A stretch of 64,000 bases of DNA from Maratus speciosus (taxonomy: Eukaryota > Arthropoda > Arachnida > Araneae > Salticidae): assembly GCA_963932465.1 (NCBI GenBank), contig CAWVRF010001061.1, positions 124,001-188,000 on the forward strand. The letters are read 5' to 3'. Made by a program: the position numbers and the translations under genes. Below the pieces are notes generated by a model. The model saw only the letters and a list, made by a program, of their open reading frames with translations. It did not search any database and had not been told where the DNA came from. Shown here in pieces: positions 23,501 to 34,605 of this stretch; the stretch's first letter is position 1, and every line of letters starts with the position of its first letter.

Positions 23501-23704
23501 AGATGTTAATGCCAGCTTTTTTTTTCCCGTTGAGTGTAATCATATCGAATGGTAAGTAAAATATATTAGTAAATTACAATGTTGATAGTTAGAAAAACAC
23601 AATTTTGTATGGAGCATACATAACTTTGTTACTGGCCAGTGGTTAAATAAACTGTCCAGTGAAAGAAATCAGTGTACTGGCCAGTGGGCAGTGGGTAAAA
23701 AAGT
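23501..23704. other. short stretch with ACTGGCCAGTG repeats
   Basis: ACTGGCCAGTG occurs twice (~23630 and ~23678) with related CAGTGGGCAGTGGG. No other assignment. Confidence 0.4.
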
Positions 23705-23872
23705 TAATTTTGACCTATACCCCCAAATTGTCTCGCTGATCAAATCGTCGTTGATAAATATGAAGTCAAACATATTCTTCGTGATCCTGAAGTTCCAGGA
23801 AAATCCGACAAGTATATCTTTAAATATTCGACAAAATGTCTAAAATTGAAAGTGTCCGGTGATTAATGGCCA
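23705..23872 (-). repeat. inverted repeat arm 1, outer right
   Basis: Inverted copy of 19427-19590. Confidence 0.75.
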
Positions 23873-24321
23873 TATAGTGTATCTCTATTCTAATGAAAAA
23901 ATGGCTCACTGTGACAGTTCAATTAGGAGAAATCTTGTGTGCAAGTCATATAAGGTGGATTCATTTATAAAAAAAATCATTAAATTTCAAATTCAATTAA
24001 AATTTTTTATATGCATCCAGACTTTTTTCAGAACATTAACGGTTAGGATCTATCTCTTTTAATGTGTGTTTGAAATTTCATATCTAAAAGTTAATCAGAT
24101 GTGGAGTTATTGCAATTCATATTGGGGTCACATTTACATGTAATTTCTCAGTTTCAAATGGACAGTCGTAGAAAAAAAAGTAGGCACCCCCTACTAACTC
24201 CGTAACAAATTATTGTAGAAGAAAGTTAATGCTAACAAACGATTGGGGGGAAAAAAAGCAATTTAGCAAATTACAACGACTATTTGGAAAAGGATTTTTT
24301 CAAAGACTAAAATTTAAGACA
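23873..24321. repeat. unassigned stretch containing an inverted repeat arm at 24165-24262
   Basis: 24165-24262 is the reverse complement of ~28145-28242 (anchors GTAGAAGAAAGTTA and CACCCCCTAC). The two arms bracket the Helitron-like inverted pair. The rest is unassigned. Confidence 0.6.
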
Positions 24322-24440
24322 CTAGGGGGCTCGGCCCCCTACGAGCTACGCTCGCCAACCCCCGTCCAGACACCGCAGGCTCTAAATGCACGCTAATTTG
24401 ATCGGCTTTAAAAAGATTTCGAAAGATTGAATTATAATTT
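24322..24440 (-). mobile_element. truncated 3' end of Helitron-like family B (minus strand)
   Basis: Reverse complement of the last ~115 bp of the copy at 24744-25720, including the G/C hairpin and terminal CTAG. On the minus strand CTAG is followed by T, as in Helitrons. The rest of the copy is missing. Confidence 0.65.
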
Positions 24441-24743
24441 AAAAAACAGTGGTGATCTCCCTATAAACGAATTTCTATTCATTTCTCTTTGATTGGGGAA
24501 TTTTAACGCCAAATCCACTGCGGTACTACTTGATTATCCCGTCCACCCATTTCGCCAAATTATACAAATTGACATAATTTTTATTTTAAATAACGAAAGA
24601 ACAAATAAATTCGTACAACATTAATAAAAATACAAATAAAACGTCGAAATAAAAATAACTTGATGACGTAAACACGTGTAACAACATTTCAAAATAAGCT
24701 AATATAAAAGGAATTAAGTAAACAGAGTCTTTGTCTCCTGGTA
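24441..24743. repeat. segment related to the repeat at 37440-37600
   Basis: GCCAAATTATACAAATTGAC, AATAACGAAAGAACAAATAA and GATTATCCCGTC are shared with the inverted-repeat element near 37471-38102. Likely a degraded copy. Confidence 0.55.
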
Positions 24744-25720
24744 TCTCTCTATTCTAAAAAAAAGTAACTACCGCTGTCACCGCCGCCGCCGGTTTTGAAT
24801 TTTTTGTGACCGGAGGTCTTTCTTCGTTAATATTAAAAAAAACTGTTGCATACAAAAATATGAAAATCGGTAGTATTATAGAGAAATGTTTGATAAACAC
24901 GCTGATGCAGACAGTTTTCAAATCGAAGAATTATTTTAAGAGATATTTCATGCCAAAGATGGACAAAATCGTTCCATTAAAAAAGTTTTATAGGAGCAAA
25001 AACTGTACATAGGAATTTAATCATTTTTAGATCATTTTATGCGTCAGAATTTCCCGGTGTGCAGATTGCAGTTAGTTTTTTAATTTGAATAATTTTTCGA
25101 GGTTTTATTTCTATTTTAAATTCAAATTTTCAGCATTTCGAGAGATATTTTTTACAAATTTTAGAAAATTGTATTAATTTAAACTGTTGCCAACAGTATA
25201 AACAGCGCAAACAGTAATGTTTGCTTCAAATTAAAAATTTATTTTACACGTGACTATTATAAACAAAAAATATAAAAAGCAGGAACTCAGTGAAAATTAC
25301 GTCATAAAAACTATAGTTACACGTGAATTTTAAATGAGAAAGAATATTGTAAAATAATAAATTCAGCAACATGCGTTAGAAGTTCTAAATAGGAGAATTT
25401 ACGTCATATTACACTTATTACGTAAAATGAACAAAAAATAATATTGCAAAACAGTTTTAATTTAAAAATTGCGCGAGACATTTACTTGACATTTTAAGAT
25501 GATCATAATATTTCATTTCTAACAAAAGTATTTTGACGTGAATATTAAAAAGAGAAAGAAAAGTTTGGTGAAAATTACGTCAGATTATAATTGTCAGATT
25601 CAAATTATAATTCAATCTTCCGAAATCTTTTTAAAGGCGATCAAATTAGCGTGCTGTTAGAGTCTGCGGTGTCTGTACGGGGGTTGACGAGCATAGCTCG
25701 TAGGGGGCAGAGCCCCCTAG
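24744..25720 (+). mobile_element. Helitron-like non-autonomous element, family B copy 1
   Basis: The 977-bp element starts TCTCTCTATTCTAAAA after an A. It ends with the stem TAGGGGGCAGAGCCCCCTAG before a T, which fits Helitron insertion between A and T with no TSD. Internal landmarks are CCGCCGCCGCCGG near the start and repeated ACGTCA/ACGTGA motifs. No Rep/helicase coding. The 3' hairpin sits directly on CTAG instead of about 10 bp before it, so class membership is probable, not certain. Confidence 0.65.
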
Positions 25721-26653
25721 TTTTTTAACAAAGCGAAAAGAAAGTTCCTTTAAATGAGACATTTTAAATTAATCGTTTTTAATCTGACGTAATTTTGACC
25801 AAGCTATTCTTTCTCTTTTAAATAATCGCGTGAAAGTACTTTTGTTAGCAATGAAATATTATTTGCGCTTTCCTAACAAAAATAGTTGAAAAGATCCTCT
25901 CAAAATATTAAATAAATGTCTAGCGCAATTTCTAAATTTAAACTTTTTTGCAATATTATTTTGTGTTCATTTTATGTAATAACTATAATGTGACGTAAAT
26001 ATGACGTAATTTCTCCTAAGACTTCTAACGCATGTTAATGAATTTATTATTTTACAATATCCTTTCTCTTTTAAAATTCACGTGTATACTTTTTATGACG
26101 TAATTTTCAATAAGTTCCTGCTTTTTATACATAATTATTTAATTCTAATTTGAAAGTTTTTTTCCTGTTTATAATAGTCACGTGTAAATAAATTTTTAAT
26201 TTGAAGCAAACGTTATTGCTTGCGCTTTTTATACAGTTGGCAACAGTAAAAAGTATCTCTAGAAATGCTGAAAATTTGAATTTAAAATAGAAATAAAACC
26301 TGAAAGAATGAGTCAAAATAAAAAAATTAATGCAATCTGCACTCCGGCGAATTCTAACGCATGAAATGATCTAAGAATGATTACATTCGCATGTATAGTT
26401 TTTGCTGCTATAAAACTTTTTTAGTGGAACGATTTTGTCCAACTTTAGCATTAAATATCTCTTAAAATAATTCTTCGATTTGAAAACTGTCTGCATCAGC
26501 GTGTTTATCAAACATTTCTGTATAAAACCACTGTTTTTCATATTTTTGTATGCATTATTTTTCTCAATATTAACGAAGAAAGACCTCCGGTCACAAAAAA
26601 TTCAAAACCGGCGGCGGTGACAGCGGTAGTTACTTTTTTTTAGAATAGAGAGA
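25721..26653 (-). mobile_element. family B copy 2, inverted relative to copy 1
   Basis: On the minus strand it starts TCTCTCTATTCTAAAA after an A (26654) and follows copy 1 with roughly 10% divergence as far as AAAATTACGTCAGATTA. Beyond that its 3' ~60 bp differs and lacks the G/C hairpin. It abuts copy 1 tail to tail at CTAG, giving a near-2-kb imperfect palindrome centred at ~25720. Confidence 0.65.
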
Positions 26654-27230
26654 TAAAAAATCGCACGGAGTTGATCATACATTACGTACGCCATGGATTA
26701 AATATTAATAGTGTTATTACACGTAAAAATTGCAAGCGACAAAAATCGCCTGCGACTCGTCAGATTTCCTGAAACTTACGTAAAAATCCACCTGAAACTT
26801 ACGTATTATCCAAGCATTTCATTGGCTGGTCGGGAAAAGGCTTTTACATCGAAATCTGACGACCAATTTTAAATGAAATTTCATTCTTAAACTTCTAAAC
26901 ATCCCACAATATTACTTTATACACCGTCGTATAGAGAAAAAAATGTACTTTTAAATGCAATTTGTTTGAAAGCTGTATCTCAATTTGTTTCTGAGTTATT
27001 AATTTTTTTTGTAGTTTTTATTACTTTTTTGTCATAGTGGCAACATTCTGTTGTCCATCTCTGTTGAAAGTAAAGGGAAATACATATTACTGTATAGACC
27101 AATCAGAAAACGAATAAATTGCAGATTAAACCAACAAAAAGCTCCAGATATGCTTTTGATTTCCTACCCTGACGAGGACAATAACCATTTTTCCAAATGG
27201 TTAATAATGTATGAATAAAATAATGTACAA
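26654..27230. repeat. unassigned, with dispersed repeat family L at 26870-27060
   Basis: 26870-27060 aligns with the reverse complement of ~61370-61560 and partly with 45178-45265; anchors AACTTCTAAACATCCCAC and GCAATTTGTTTGAAAGCTGT. A small inverted pair GTCAGATTTC/GAAATCTGAC lies at 26759 and 26851. Confidence 0.6.
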
Positions 27231-28126
27231 TATAAATTTGCTTAGGGGCCATCTAAATATCAAAACGAACCCATACTTTGATTTTTTTAAAAATATCAAT
27301 ACCCAAGTTTGACACAATAAATAAATTCCACGCACTTCAATTAGTTTTAAAAAACTTTTCATGAAATTTGTACGATCAGTTTCAGTGAAATTAATTATTT
27401 TTTAAATGAGCCTATTTTAGAGTCTGTATCCAAATTGATGTTCGGTACTCGATTTTTGAAATGCTACGGAATGACTATGTCACTTCTATTAATGTATTAT
27501 TTCTTGCCTCTATGACAATTTCACTCTCTTAATATGTTTTGACGATTGCCAGCGCAAATGTTTCAATATAATGAGTAAAATATTATTTTTTGAAATTATG
27601 CTTTTCTGCACATCATAGACGGGGATTAGTATATATTTCTTAAACCACCATTTTGACGTTTCTTAATCATAATTCGAAAACTACTTGGAAGAAAAATTTA
27701 AATTGAGAATTTGCATAAAGCAGGGCCTAATAAATATAAATCTATCAAAAAAATCGTAAGTTGAAATTAAAATTTTTTGAGAATATCAATTTTATAATTC
27801 ATGTCATATTATAAAAAATTAAAATTACAAATTCAATGTGTTTATGTTTGGGTATTTCAGTATTATAACCACACAAAAAAGTATCGCATAAGGATTACAA
27901 TTTCAGGAGATATTAATAAAAATATTACAATATAATTCAACATTAGAAGATCTAAATTTTGAATGCCTATAATTCAAAATCTTATAATCCAAATGACTAC
28001 AAATTTCATTTCTAGACATAATTTTAATCGCAGATTTAAAATGTATCGTTAAAATTAGGTATTGCCATTGAAAAAAAAAGTTTGTCCTGGTTTTGATTTG
28101 TAGATGGTCCCCTAAGAAAGCTTTAT
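27231..28126. mobile_element. TIR element of about 0.9 kb
   Basis: Left TATAAATTTGCTTAGGGGCC, then ATCTAAATATCAAAAC, and right GTTTTGATTTGTAGATGG then TCCCCTAAG are inverted copies over ~35 bp. No TSD could be fixed. No transposase. Superfamily unknown. Confidence 0.5.
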
Positions 28127-28144
28127 ATGCATCATTTCAAAGTA

Positions 28145-28242
28145 CGCTTTATTTTCCAATCGTTTAGTACCAGTAACTTTCTTCTATTATAATTAGTTGC
28201 AGAGTTCGTAGGGGGTGTTTACTTTTTTTTCCCCACGACATT
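28145..28242 (-). repeat. inverted partner of 24165-24262
   Basis: Contains AGTAACTTTCTTCTATTATA and GTAGGGGGTGTTTAC, the inverse of the left arm. Confidence 0.6.
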
Positions 28243-28375
28243 ACCTGACACTTTAATCTTTTGTATCACGGTGTTGCATATGTGCAATACACCCAAAAGT
28301 CAATATTACTTATCCAACGGGCTTTAAAAAAACGATTTTATTGATTGCTGCTATCTTCCAAAATAGCAGTTTATA

Positions 28376-28789
28376 CTGGGTGATCCTGAAATAAACGCCC
28401 CAATTTGAAAATTCGATAATTCATTAGGTGTAATAAATATGAATATGAAATGAGTGACATTTACATCTGGTGGCTCTTAAATTTCATGCACTGTAATTCT
28501 TAAATTAGTTCAAAATTTCGTCAATAGACGTCGCTGCAAATCTCAAATATTAAAAAGGAAAAAAAAAATTTTTTTTGAATTGCCTTTTCGTGTTTTAGTC
28601 GCTAAATAGAATAAATAATACAATTTGAGACTAGCTTTATGCAGTTTTACTCTCGAGTTTGAGTATCACTGTAGTTTGAGACAGTATATAAAATTTAAGA
28701 AAAACCAGAATTAAATATTACTCTTTTGATTTTCAAATTTATTACAATTAATAAATAATTGTATTTTGAAACTGAAGTGTTTCACCCTG
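28376..28789. mobile_element. short mariner-like MITE candidate
   Basis: Flanked by TA on both sides (28374-28375, 28790-28791). Ends CTGGGTGATCCTGAAA and GTGTTTCACCCTG form a short imperfect inverted pair. No ORF. Confidence 0.4.
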
Positions 28790-29212
28790 TATAAATTGTT
28801 CATAGATTCCCTAACAGACGGCGCTACTGAGATTAATTTTTCATGCAAAAGTTTCATTTATTATTTAAGCAGTTTTGCATTGTCTTTTGTAAAAAAAGTT
28901 TGGTAAATTTTGTTAAATTAAAATGCTGGACGCGCCTAAAAAGAAAAATTTTTTACAAACGTAAAATCGTATACTTTACAATTTCGTATTATAAAACTGA
29001 CAGTATTTATGACAAGTACGTATTTTTAAATTTATTGCAGATGTGAAGAAGTACCTTAATCAAAATATTTTTTTTATGTTATAAAGCTTTTTAAATAATT
29101 TTTTACATTCTCAAAATGATGCATTCTAACATCTGGATGAATATTTTTTAAATCGGAGTTGTTGAGGGACAAAGTGTTAATTTAGCTTACTATTTGTTTT
29201 TATAGTTTCATG

Positions 29213-29248
<36 letters not shown>

Positions 29249-29440
29249 TAAATAAATAATAATAATAATAATAAAAACCTGGCTTTATTTAGATTGTAAC
29301 GCGAAGTCTCTTCATGTCAAATTTTCAGATAATGAAACGAATCTCAAAATGATTAATTATATATAAAAGTATAAAATATATCTCACCCAAAAATCGATTA
29401 TAATACCATTTCACTTGAAACGAGATTTTCGTAATCGAAA
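28790..29440. other. unassigned, with a 34-A run and ATA microsatellite
   Basis: A run at 29213-29246, then GATAAATAAATAATAATAAT. Possibly the tail of a degraded retroposon, but no upstream element is recognisable. Confidence 0.45.
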
Positions 29441-29449
29441 AACGGTTGG

Positions 29450-29805
29450 GTTCTTTTCAAGGTTTTTCTCCGTGACCTGCGTCACAATTTAAGGCGATCC
29501 TAGAAAAGGAAGACGAGACCCTATGAAGATCTGCTAATCAAATCAGTGTTAGTAATTGTCTAGAATATGTGAACAAATGTAAAGTATTGCCAAGCGTCCC
29601 GCTAAATCAGGGCTCGACACCAGTGATTTATTACAGTTCATTTCGCCACCTTTAATCGCAGATATTTCTGCCATTATTCTGCCATTAGAAAAGGCGATGA
29701 AAATTACTTTAAAATACTGGTGCCCAGAGAATTTGGAGACACAATTTACACCAACACCTAGCAACACTAGCCGGGATAGGCCACAAACAAAGAAGTACGT
29801 CATTA
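29450..29805 (+). other. repeat family M with an exon-like open frame
   Basis: The stop-free frame from 29583 runs about 75 codons into the SINE. It contains SPPLIADISAIILPLEKAM and ends SRDRPQTKKYVIS if the SINE is removed (stop at 30121-30123). The diverged partner at 38540-38700 keeps the same frame at its end (SRDGPQTMK, stop). I recognise no domain. It could be a terminal-exon remnant, a retrogene fragment or chance. Confidence 0.25.
29793..29805. repeat. 13-bp target-site duplication of the SINE dimer, left
   Basis: AAGTACGTCATTA, repeated exactly at 30106-30118. Confidence 0.9.
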
Positions 29806-30105
29806 TAATAAAACACTCACACTACAATATATATTAAAACACACATACATACATAAATAACGCCTGCATTCAACAGTTAATGGTATATATAAATATTATA
29901 TAGACATACAAACAATAAATACAATAAACCCAACTGGAGTGAAAAATTAGCCAGAGCCAGGAATCGAACCCGGGACCACAGTATACAAGAGCAGAAGTCT
30001 TGTATACTGTGGTCCAGGTTCGATTCCTGGCTCTGGCTAATTTTTCACTCCAGTTGGGTTTATTGTATTTATTGTTTGTATGTCTGTATAATATTTATAT
30101 ATACC
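29806..30105. mobile_element. snapback SINE dimer with tRNA-related heads facing each other
   Basis: The left arm (29806 to ~29989) is the SINE in minus orientation and the right arm (~29997-30105) is the first ~110 bp in plus orientation. The arms pair as a long hairpin with the ~7-nt loop GCAGAAG. The head contains a Pol III B-box-like GGTTCGATTCC inside a perfect T-arm (CCAGG, TTCGATT, CCTGG) and CTCTGGC, so it derives from the 3' half of a tRNA; the A-box half is missing. One 13-bp TSD flanks the whole unit, showing a single insertion. A truncated third copy is at 52978-53142. Confidence 0.85.
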
Positions 30106-30118
30106 AAGTACGTCATTA
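30106..30118. repeat. 13-bp target-site duplication of the SINE dimer, right
   Basis: AAGTACGTCATTA, identical to 29793-29805. Confidence 0.9.
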
Positions 30119-30470
30119 GTTAATTAATTTTTAGAAATCTCTATACATATATTACGCAATCGTACGTGGCACAGAAATCGCGACTATTTGCTAATTGTTT
30201 AATCGCAACGCTTTCGAATAAAAGAATACTGATAGTTTACGCATTTAAATGCAGAATTATTAAATTAAACCATAAACAAAGATATATTTTTAAGATAGTG
30301 CATTTGTGAATAAAATACTGGTTTATATATTATGGTTTATATATTATATATATATATATATATATAATACTGGTTACCTATATATAAAAAAAGTTTTGAT
30401 TTGGAAATGGACCAATGAAAATCTGCTTAGATATTCCCGGCAGATCGGCATCAGATTTGAATGCTTAAGG
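30119..30470. other. unassigned, with a TA microsatellite at ~30338-30366
   Basis: No gene or repeat partner seen apart from the dinucleotide run. Confidence 0.5.
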
Positions 30471-31382
30471 ATGGCTTTTCTTCGTTAATATTTAAAAAAA
30501 AAAAAAACTGTTGCATACAAAATATGAAAATCGGTAGTATTATAGAGAAATGAGCTGATGCAGGCAGTTTTCAAATCGAAGAATTATTTTAAGAGATATT
30601 TAATGCCAAAGTTGGACAAAATCGTTCCATTAAAAAAGTTTTATAGGAGCAAAACTGTACATAGGAATTTAATCTTTTTAGATCATTTTATGCGTCAGAA
30701 TTTCCCGGCGTGCAGACTGCTTTTAATTTTTTAATTTGACACATTTTTTGAGGTTTTGTTTCTATTTTAAATTCAAATTTTCAGCATTTCGAGGGATATT
30801 TTTAACAAATTTTAGATAATTGTATTAATTTAAACTGTTGCCAACTGTATAAACTGCGCAAACAATAATGTTTGCTTCAAATTAAAAAAATATTTTACAC
30901 GTGACTATTATAAACAGAAAATTAAAAAAAGCAGGAACTCATTGAAAATTACGTCATAAAAACTATATTTACACGTGAATTTAAAAGAGAAAGAATATTG
31001 TAAAATAATAAATTAATTAACATTCGTTAGAAGTCTTAAATAGGAGAATTTACGTCACATTTACGCCACATTACCCTTAATGCGTAAAATGAACAAAAAA
31101 TAATATTGCAAAACAGTTTAAACTTAAAAATTGCGCGAGACATTTATTTGATATTTTAAGATGATCATAATATTTCCTTTCTAACAAAAGTATTTTTACG
31201 TGAATATTAAAAAGAGAAAGAAAACTTTGGTGAAAATTACGTCAGATTATAATTGTCAGATTCAAATTATAATTCAATCTTCCGAAATCTGTTTAAAGCC
31301 GATCAAATTAGCGTGCTGTTAGAGTCTGCGGTGTCTGAACGGGGGTTGACGAGCGTAGCTCGTAGGGGGCAGAGCCCCCAAG
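30471..31382 (+). mobile_element. Helitron-like family B copy 3 (5'-truncated)
   Basis: Follows copy 1 from TTCTTCGTTAATATT (~24817) to the 3' hairpin GTAGGGGGCAGAGCCCCC. The terminal CTAG reads CAAG here, but the intact CTAG appears in the other TSD copy of the hAT element that inserted at this point (33150-33153). The 5' ~70 bp are missing. Confidence 0.7.
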
Positions 31383-31384
31383 TA

Positions 31385-33147
31385 TAGGGGTGCACAACCT
31401 TTTTAAGAGAAGGGCCACTTACAAAAATGTCTGTGTTGTTGAGGGCCACATCAGTAACACGGAGAGAATTCTATTCCGGGAGGTGATCTGTAGCCTATAA
31501 TCAGATGAAAAATATGGTTTCAGATGGGGGGGGGGGGGTGTACCCCTCTAGTTTCCCGTACCAAGTCAATATATGCAATTCAGCTAGCAAGGATATATTA
31601 ACAGTTTACGTTTGTAAATATAACAGAGATATAGCAAGGATTATTTTCAAAGAGTGATAATATTCCTTGACTTTGTTTGGAGAGTAAATTTTGTTTTATT
31701 AAAAGTGCTAAAAAAGAAACATAGGTATGAAAGAAGTGGCTAGTGCCGAAAAAAAATTTGAACTTTATGAACGAAGGAGGGAGGAGGAGCCAATCAGCAA
31801 ACTTTGAGATTTTTCCGCGCATGATCAACGAAATTTGCGATTTTTCTGAGCCCGATCAACATAATTCGCGATTTTTCCGAGCCAGATCGAAAAAAACCGT
31901 AATTTTTCCGAAGCCGATGGACAAAATTCGCGATTTTTTCGTGCCCGATCGACGAAGTTTGCGCTTTTCCCGCCCTGATCGACGAAATTTGCGCTTTTCC
32001 CGCGCCTGATCAAAGAAATTCGCGGTTCTTAATTAACTCTGATGAAATCTGCAATATATTGCAGCGGCCAATTGACGAAATTTACGATTTTTTCTCGCGA
32101 TAAACTGACTAAACTCACGATTTTTCTGTAGCCAATCAACGAAATTTTAAATTATTTCGCGTATCTTTCGCGTATCACAAAAATCGTGATTTTTCGTGCC
32201 CAATCAACGATTTTTCCGCGACTGATCTATAAAATCAGCGAGTTTTTATGCCCCACGAACAAAATCCGCGACTTTTCGGAGCCTGATCGGCAAAACTCGC
32301 AAATTTTCCGTGCCCGATCGACGAAATCTGCTATTTTTCGCGCCTAATCAGCGAAATTTGAGATTCTTAACTGACTCTGAAGAAATTTACAATTTTTTTC
32401 CCGCGGCAAATTTACGAAATTCGCGATTTTTTTCTCGCGATAAACAGTCGAAACACAATTTTTTCGCAGGCAATCAATAAAATTTGAGATTTTTCAGCTC
32501 CTAATCTCCAAAATTCGCGATTTTTCCGCACCCGTTCGATGAAATTCACGAATCTTAATTGACTGACGAAATTAAAAAATTTTCCGCGCTAAATTGACGA
32601 AATTCGCTATTTTTTTTCTCGTGACTGACAAATTTCACGATTTTTTCGCAGCCGATCAAGAAAATTTGCTATTTTTCAGCGCCCGATGAACGAAATTTGC
32701 GAATTTTTAGCGCCAGATCGACAAAATTCGCTATTTTCCGCACCTGATCGACGAAATTCGTGATTTTTCCGTACCCGACCGATAAAACTCGGGATTTTTC
32801 CGTGCCCGATCGGGAAATTAGCTATTTTTTCCGCGCCTGAACGACAAAATTTGAGATTTTTCCATAAACGATCAACGAAATTTGCGATTTCCCCCTCCTG
32901 ATCGATAAAATTCGCTATTTTTCAGTACCCGATCAACAAAATTAGCGATTTTTCTGCGCCCGATTAACGAAATTCACGATTCTTATCTGACTGGTGAAAT
33001 TTTAAATTTCTCCGCGGTAATTTGATGAAATTTACGATTTTTTCCTGCGACCTATGGGCAAAAATTCAATTTTTTTTCAAGTTACAAATTGACGAAGTTC
33101 GCGGGCCACACTTTAACCTATCGCGGGCCACAGGTTGTGCATCCCTA
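31385..33147. mobile_element. hAT-like non-autonomous element loaded with satellite
   Basis: Ends TAGGGGTGCACAACCT and AGGTTGTGCATCCCTA are inverted copies with one mismatch, followed inward by GGGCCAC and GGGCCACA, a typical hAT pattern. Flanks CCCAAGTA and CCCTAGTA form an 8-bp TSD with one mismatch. The interior is mostly a ~33-bp satellite. No transposase. It sits exactly at the junction of two Helitron-like elements. Confidence 0.8.
31820..33110 (-). repeat. satellite array inside the hAT-like element, unit about 31-34 bp
   Basis: About 35-40 diverged units of type CGATCGACGAAATT then TGCGCTTTTCCCGCGCC. The reverse complement matches the units at 22108-22690. Confidence 0.85.
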
Positions 33148-34550
33148 CCCTAGTATCCATATATATAAAAGCCGTTCTCTGTATGTATGTCCTTTATACA
33201 AATCGTCAGTTTTTGACCGATTTGCACGAAACTTCATGTACATACGTTTTAGAACGTGGAAAAGAACGTAGTCTACTTTTAAAAACCATCAGACCACTAA
33301 TTATCCTTTCTTCTACCACTTTCAATAATTTAACATAACAGCAATATCTCTATTTAAATTTTGTAATTCAATCGTTTCTTTCCTGTTGCCACACATCTAC
33401 AAAACTGCTCAATAATTAACAACAACAACAAAAAAAAAATCATAACTCGAGTACTTTGTTTTATAAGCCAATAAAAATTCGCATGGTATCACTATATTTT
33501 TGCTGTTTTTGAAATTGACGTCATTCAGAGAAGAAAATGCACATTTTTCATATATTTATGTGAAAACTTTAACTAAGCATGTTTTAAAATGACGTAGTAC
33601 CTTAGCTGAATATTTCTGAAATTAAAAAATCTATTTTAAACATAGATTAAGGACCAAGATGGGACATTTGCGGCAAAATCTGTAATGGCAACAGTACTAG
33701 CGTCACTACCGACAAGGGGGAAGAATTAACAAGCCTCCGAAATTTACCTATGTTGAAGAAATAAGTTTACGCTCTATGTTTTGAGTATCTATTCTTTCCT
33801 AAAACGAAGAACAGGCAGACGATATTCTATTTAGGCTTTATTTATTTAGCTGCTTTTTTTTTTATCGTACTTGTATTGTTCAACTTTAACTTACAAAATG
33901 ATAATTAGAGTAATAATATAAAAGAAAACCGTAGAAAATTCTGTTAATAACGTAAATATGTAAGTTTATGATATTAAATTGTAAAAAATCAAATTCAGGT
34001 ATTGTGTTAATTTATTCATATCGAATAAAACTTTACTGAGTGTAATGTCAGTACCTCTATTTATTTTTTAATTGTTAGATTCATATAATTCTAAAAATTT
34101 GTCGAAATGAATTTTTTCGTATCTGTAATTTTATTATTATTTCTTATATGCTAATATTATAAATATTATTGAATTAATATTACGTTATTTACATTAAAAA
34201 CAATATTTTTATTTTATCTGAAAGAAAGTGAAAATGCGTCAATTTTTAAAGATTATTGTAACGATTGTTTAATACGTTAAACTTCATAAATTAATAAAAC
34301 ATCGGCTATAAAAATTTTCCTACCGAATGGGAATATTTATGAAATTTTCTGGAATTTGTAGAGTGCAATACTTCGTATATTTTTATATTACACCATTACT
34401 TTATGTAGCTTTAAATCCAATTGTATCATATTTAATTCATATATAGCATTCAAGACGAAATTTTTACCCTGTTTTTCGTTGCACTTACATCGTTCACTCA
34501 CCATGCAAAAAAAATAAATAAATAAAAAAAAAATAAGCATATATCCGTGC

Positions 34551-34605
34551 ATGAACATAGAATAGATATTAGCTATATAAAATAGAATATCTATTCTGTG
34601 TTCAT
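34551..34605. other. 20-bp-stem hairpin
   Basis: ATGAACATAGAATAGATATT pairs with AATATCTATTCTGTGTTCAT with one G-T wobble across a 15-nt loop. The size suits a short-hairpin RNA or simply a palindrome; expression is unknown. Confidence 0.6.

Noticed and set aside
24322..25720. Single TIR transposon with ~115-bp inverted ends
   Set aside because: The left end is better explained as a truncated inverted Helitron-like 3' end; TC/CTAG termini and the A and T flanks fit Helitrons, and no TSD is visible.
27170..27215. Hammerhead-like CTGACGA followed by a stem
   Set aside because: No GAAA follows the stem, so the core is incomplete.
29930..30060. Functional tRNA gene
   Set aside because: Only the T-arm and 3' acceptor strand are tRNA-like, no A box or complete cloverleaf is present, and the sequence continues into a SINE body.
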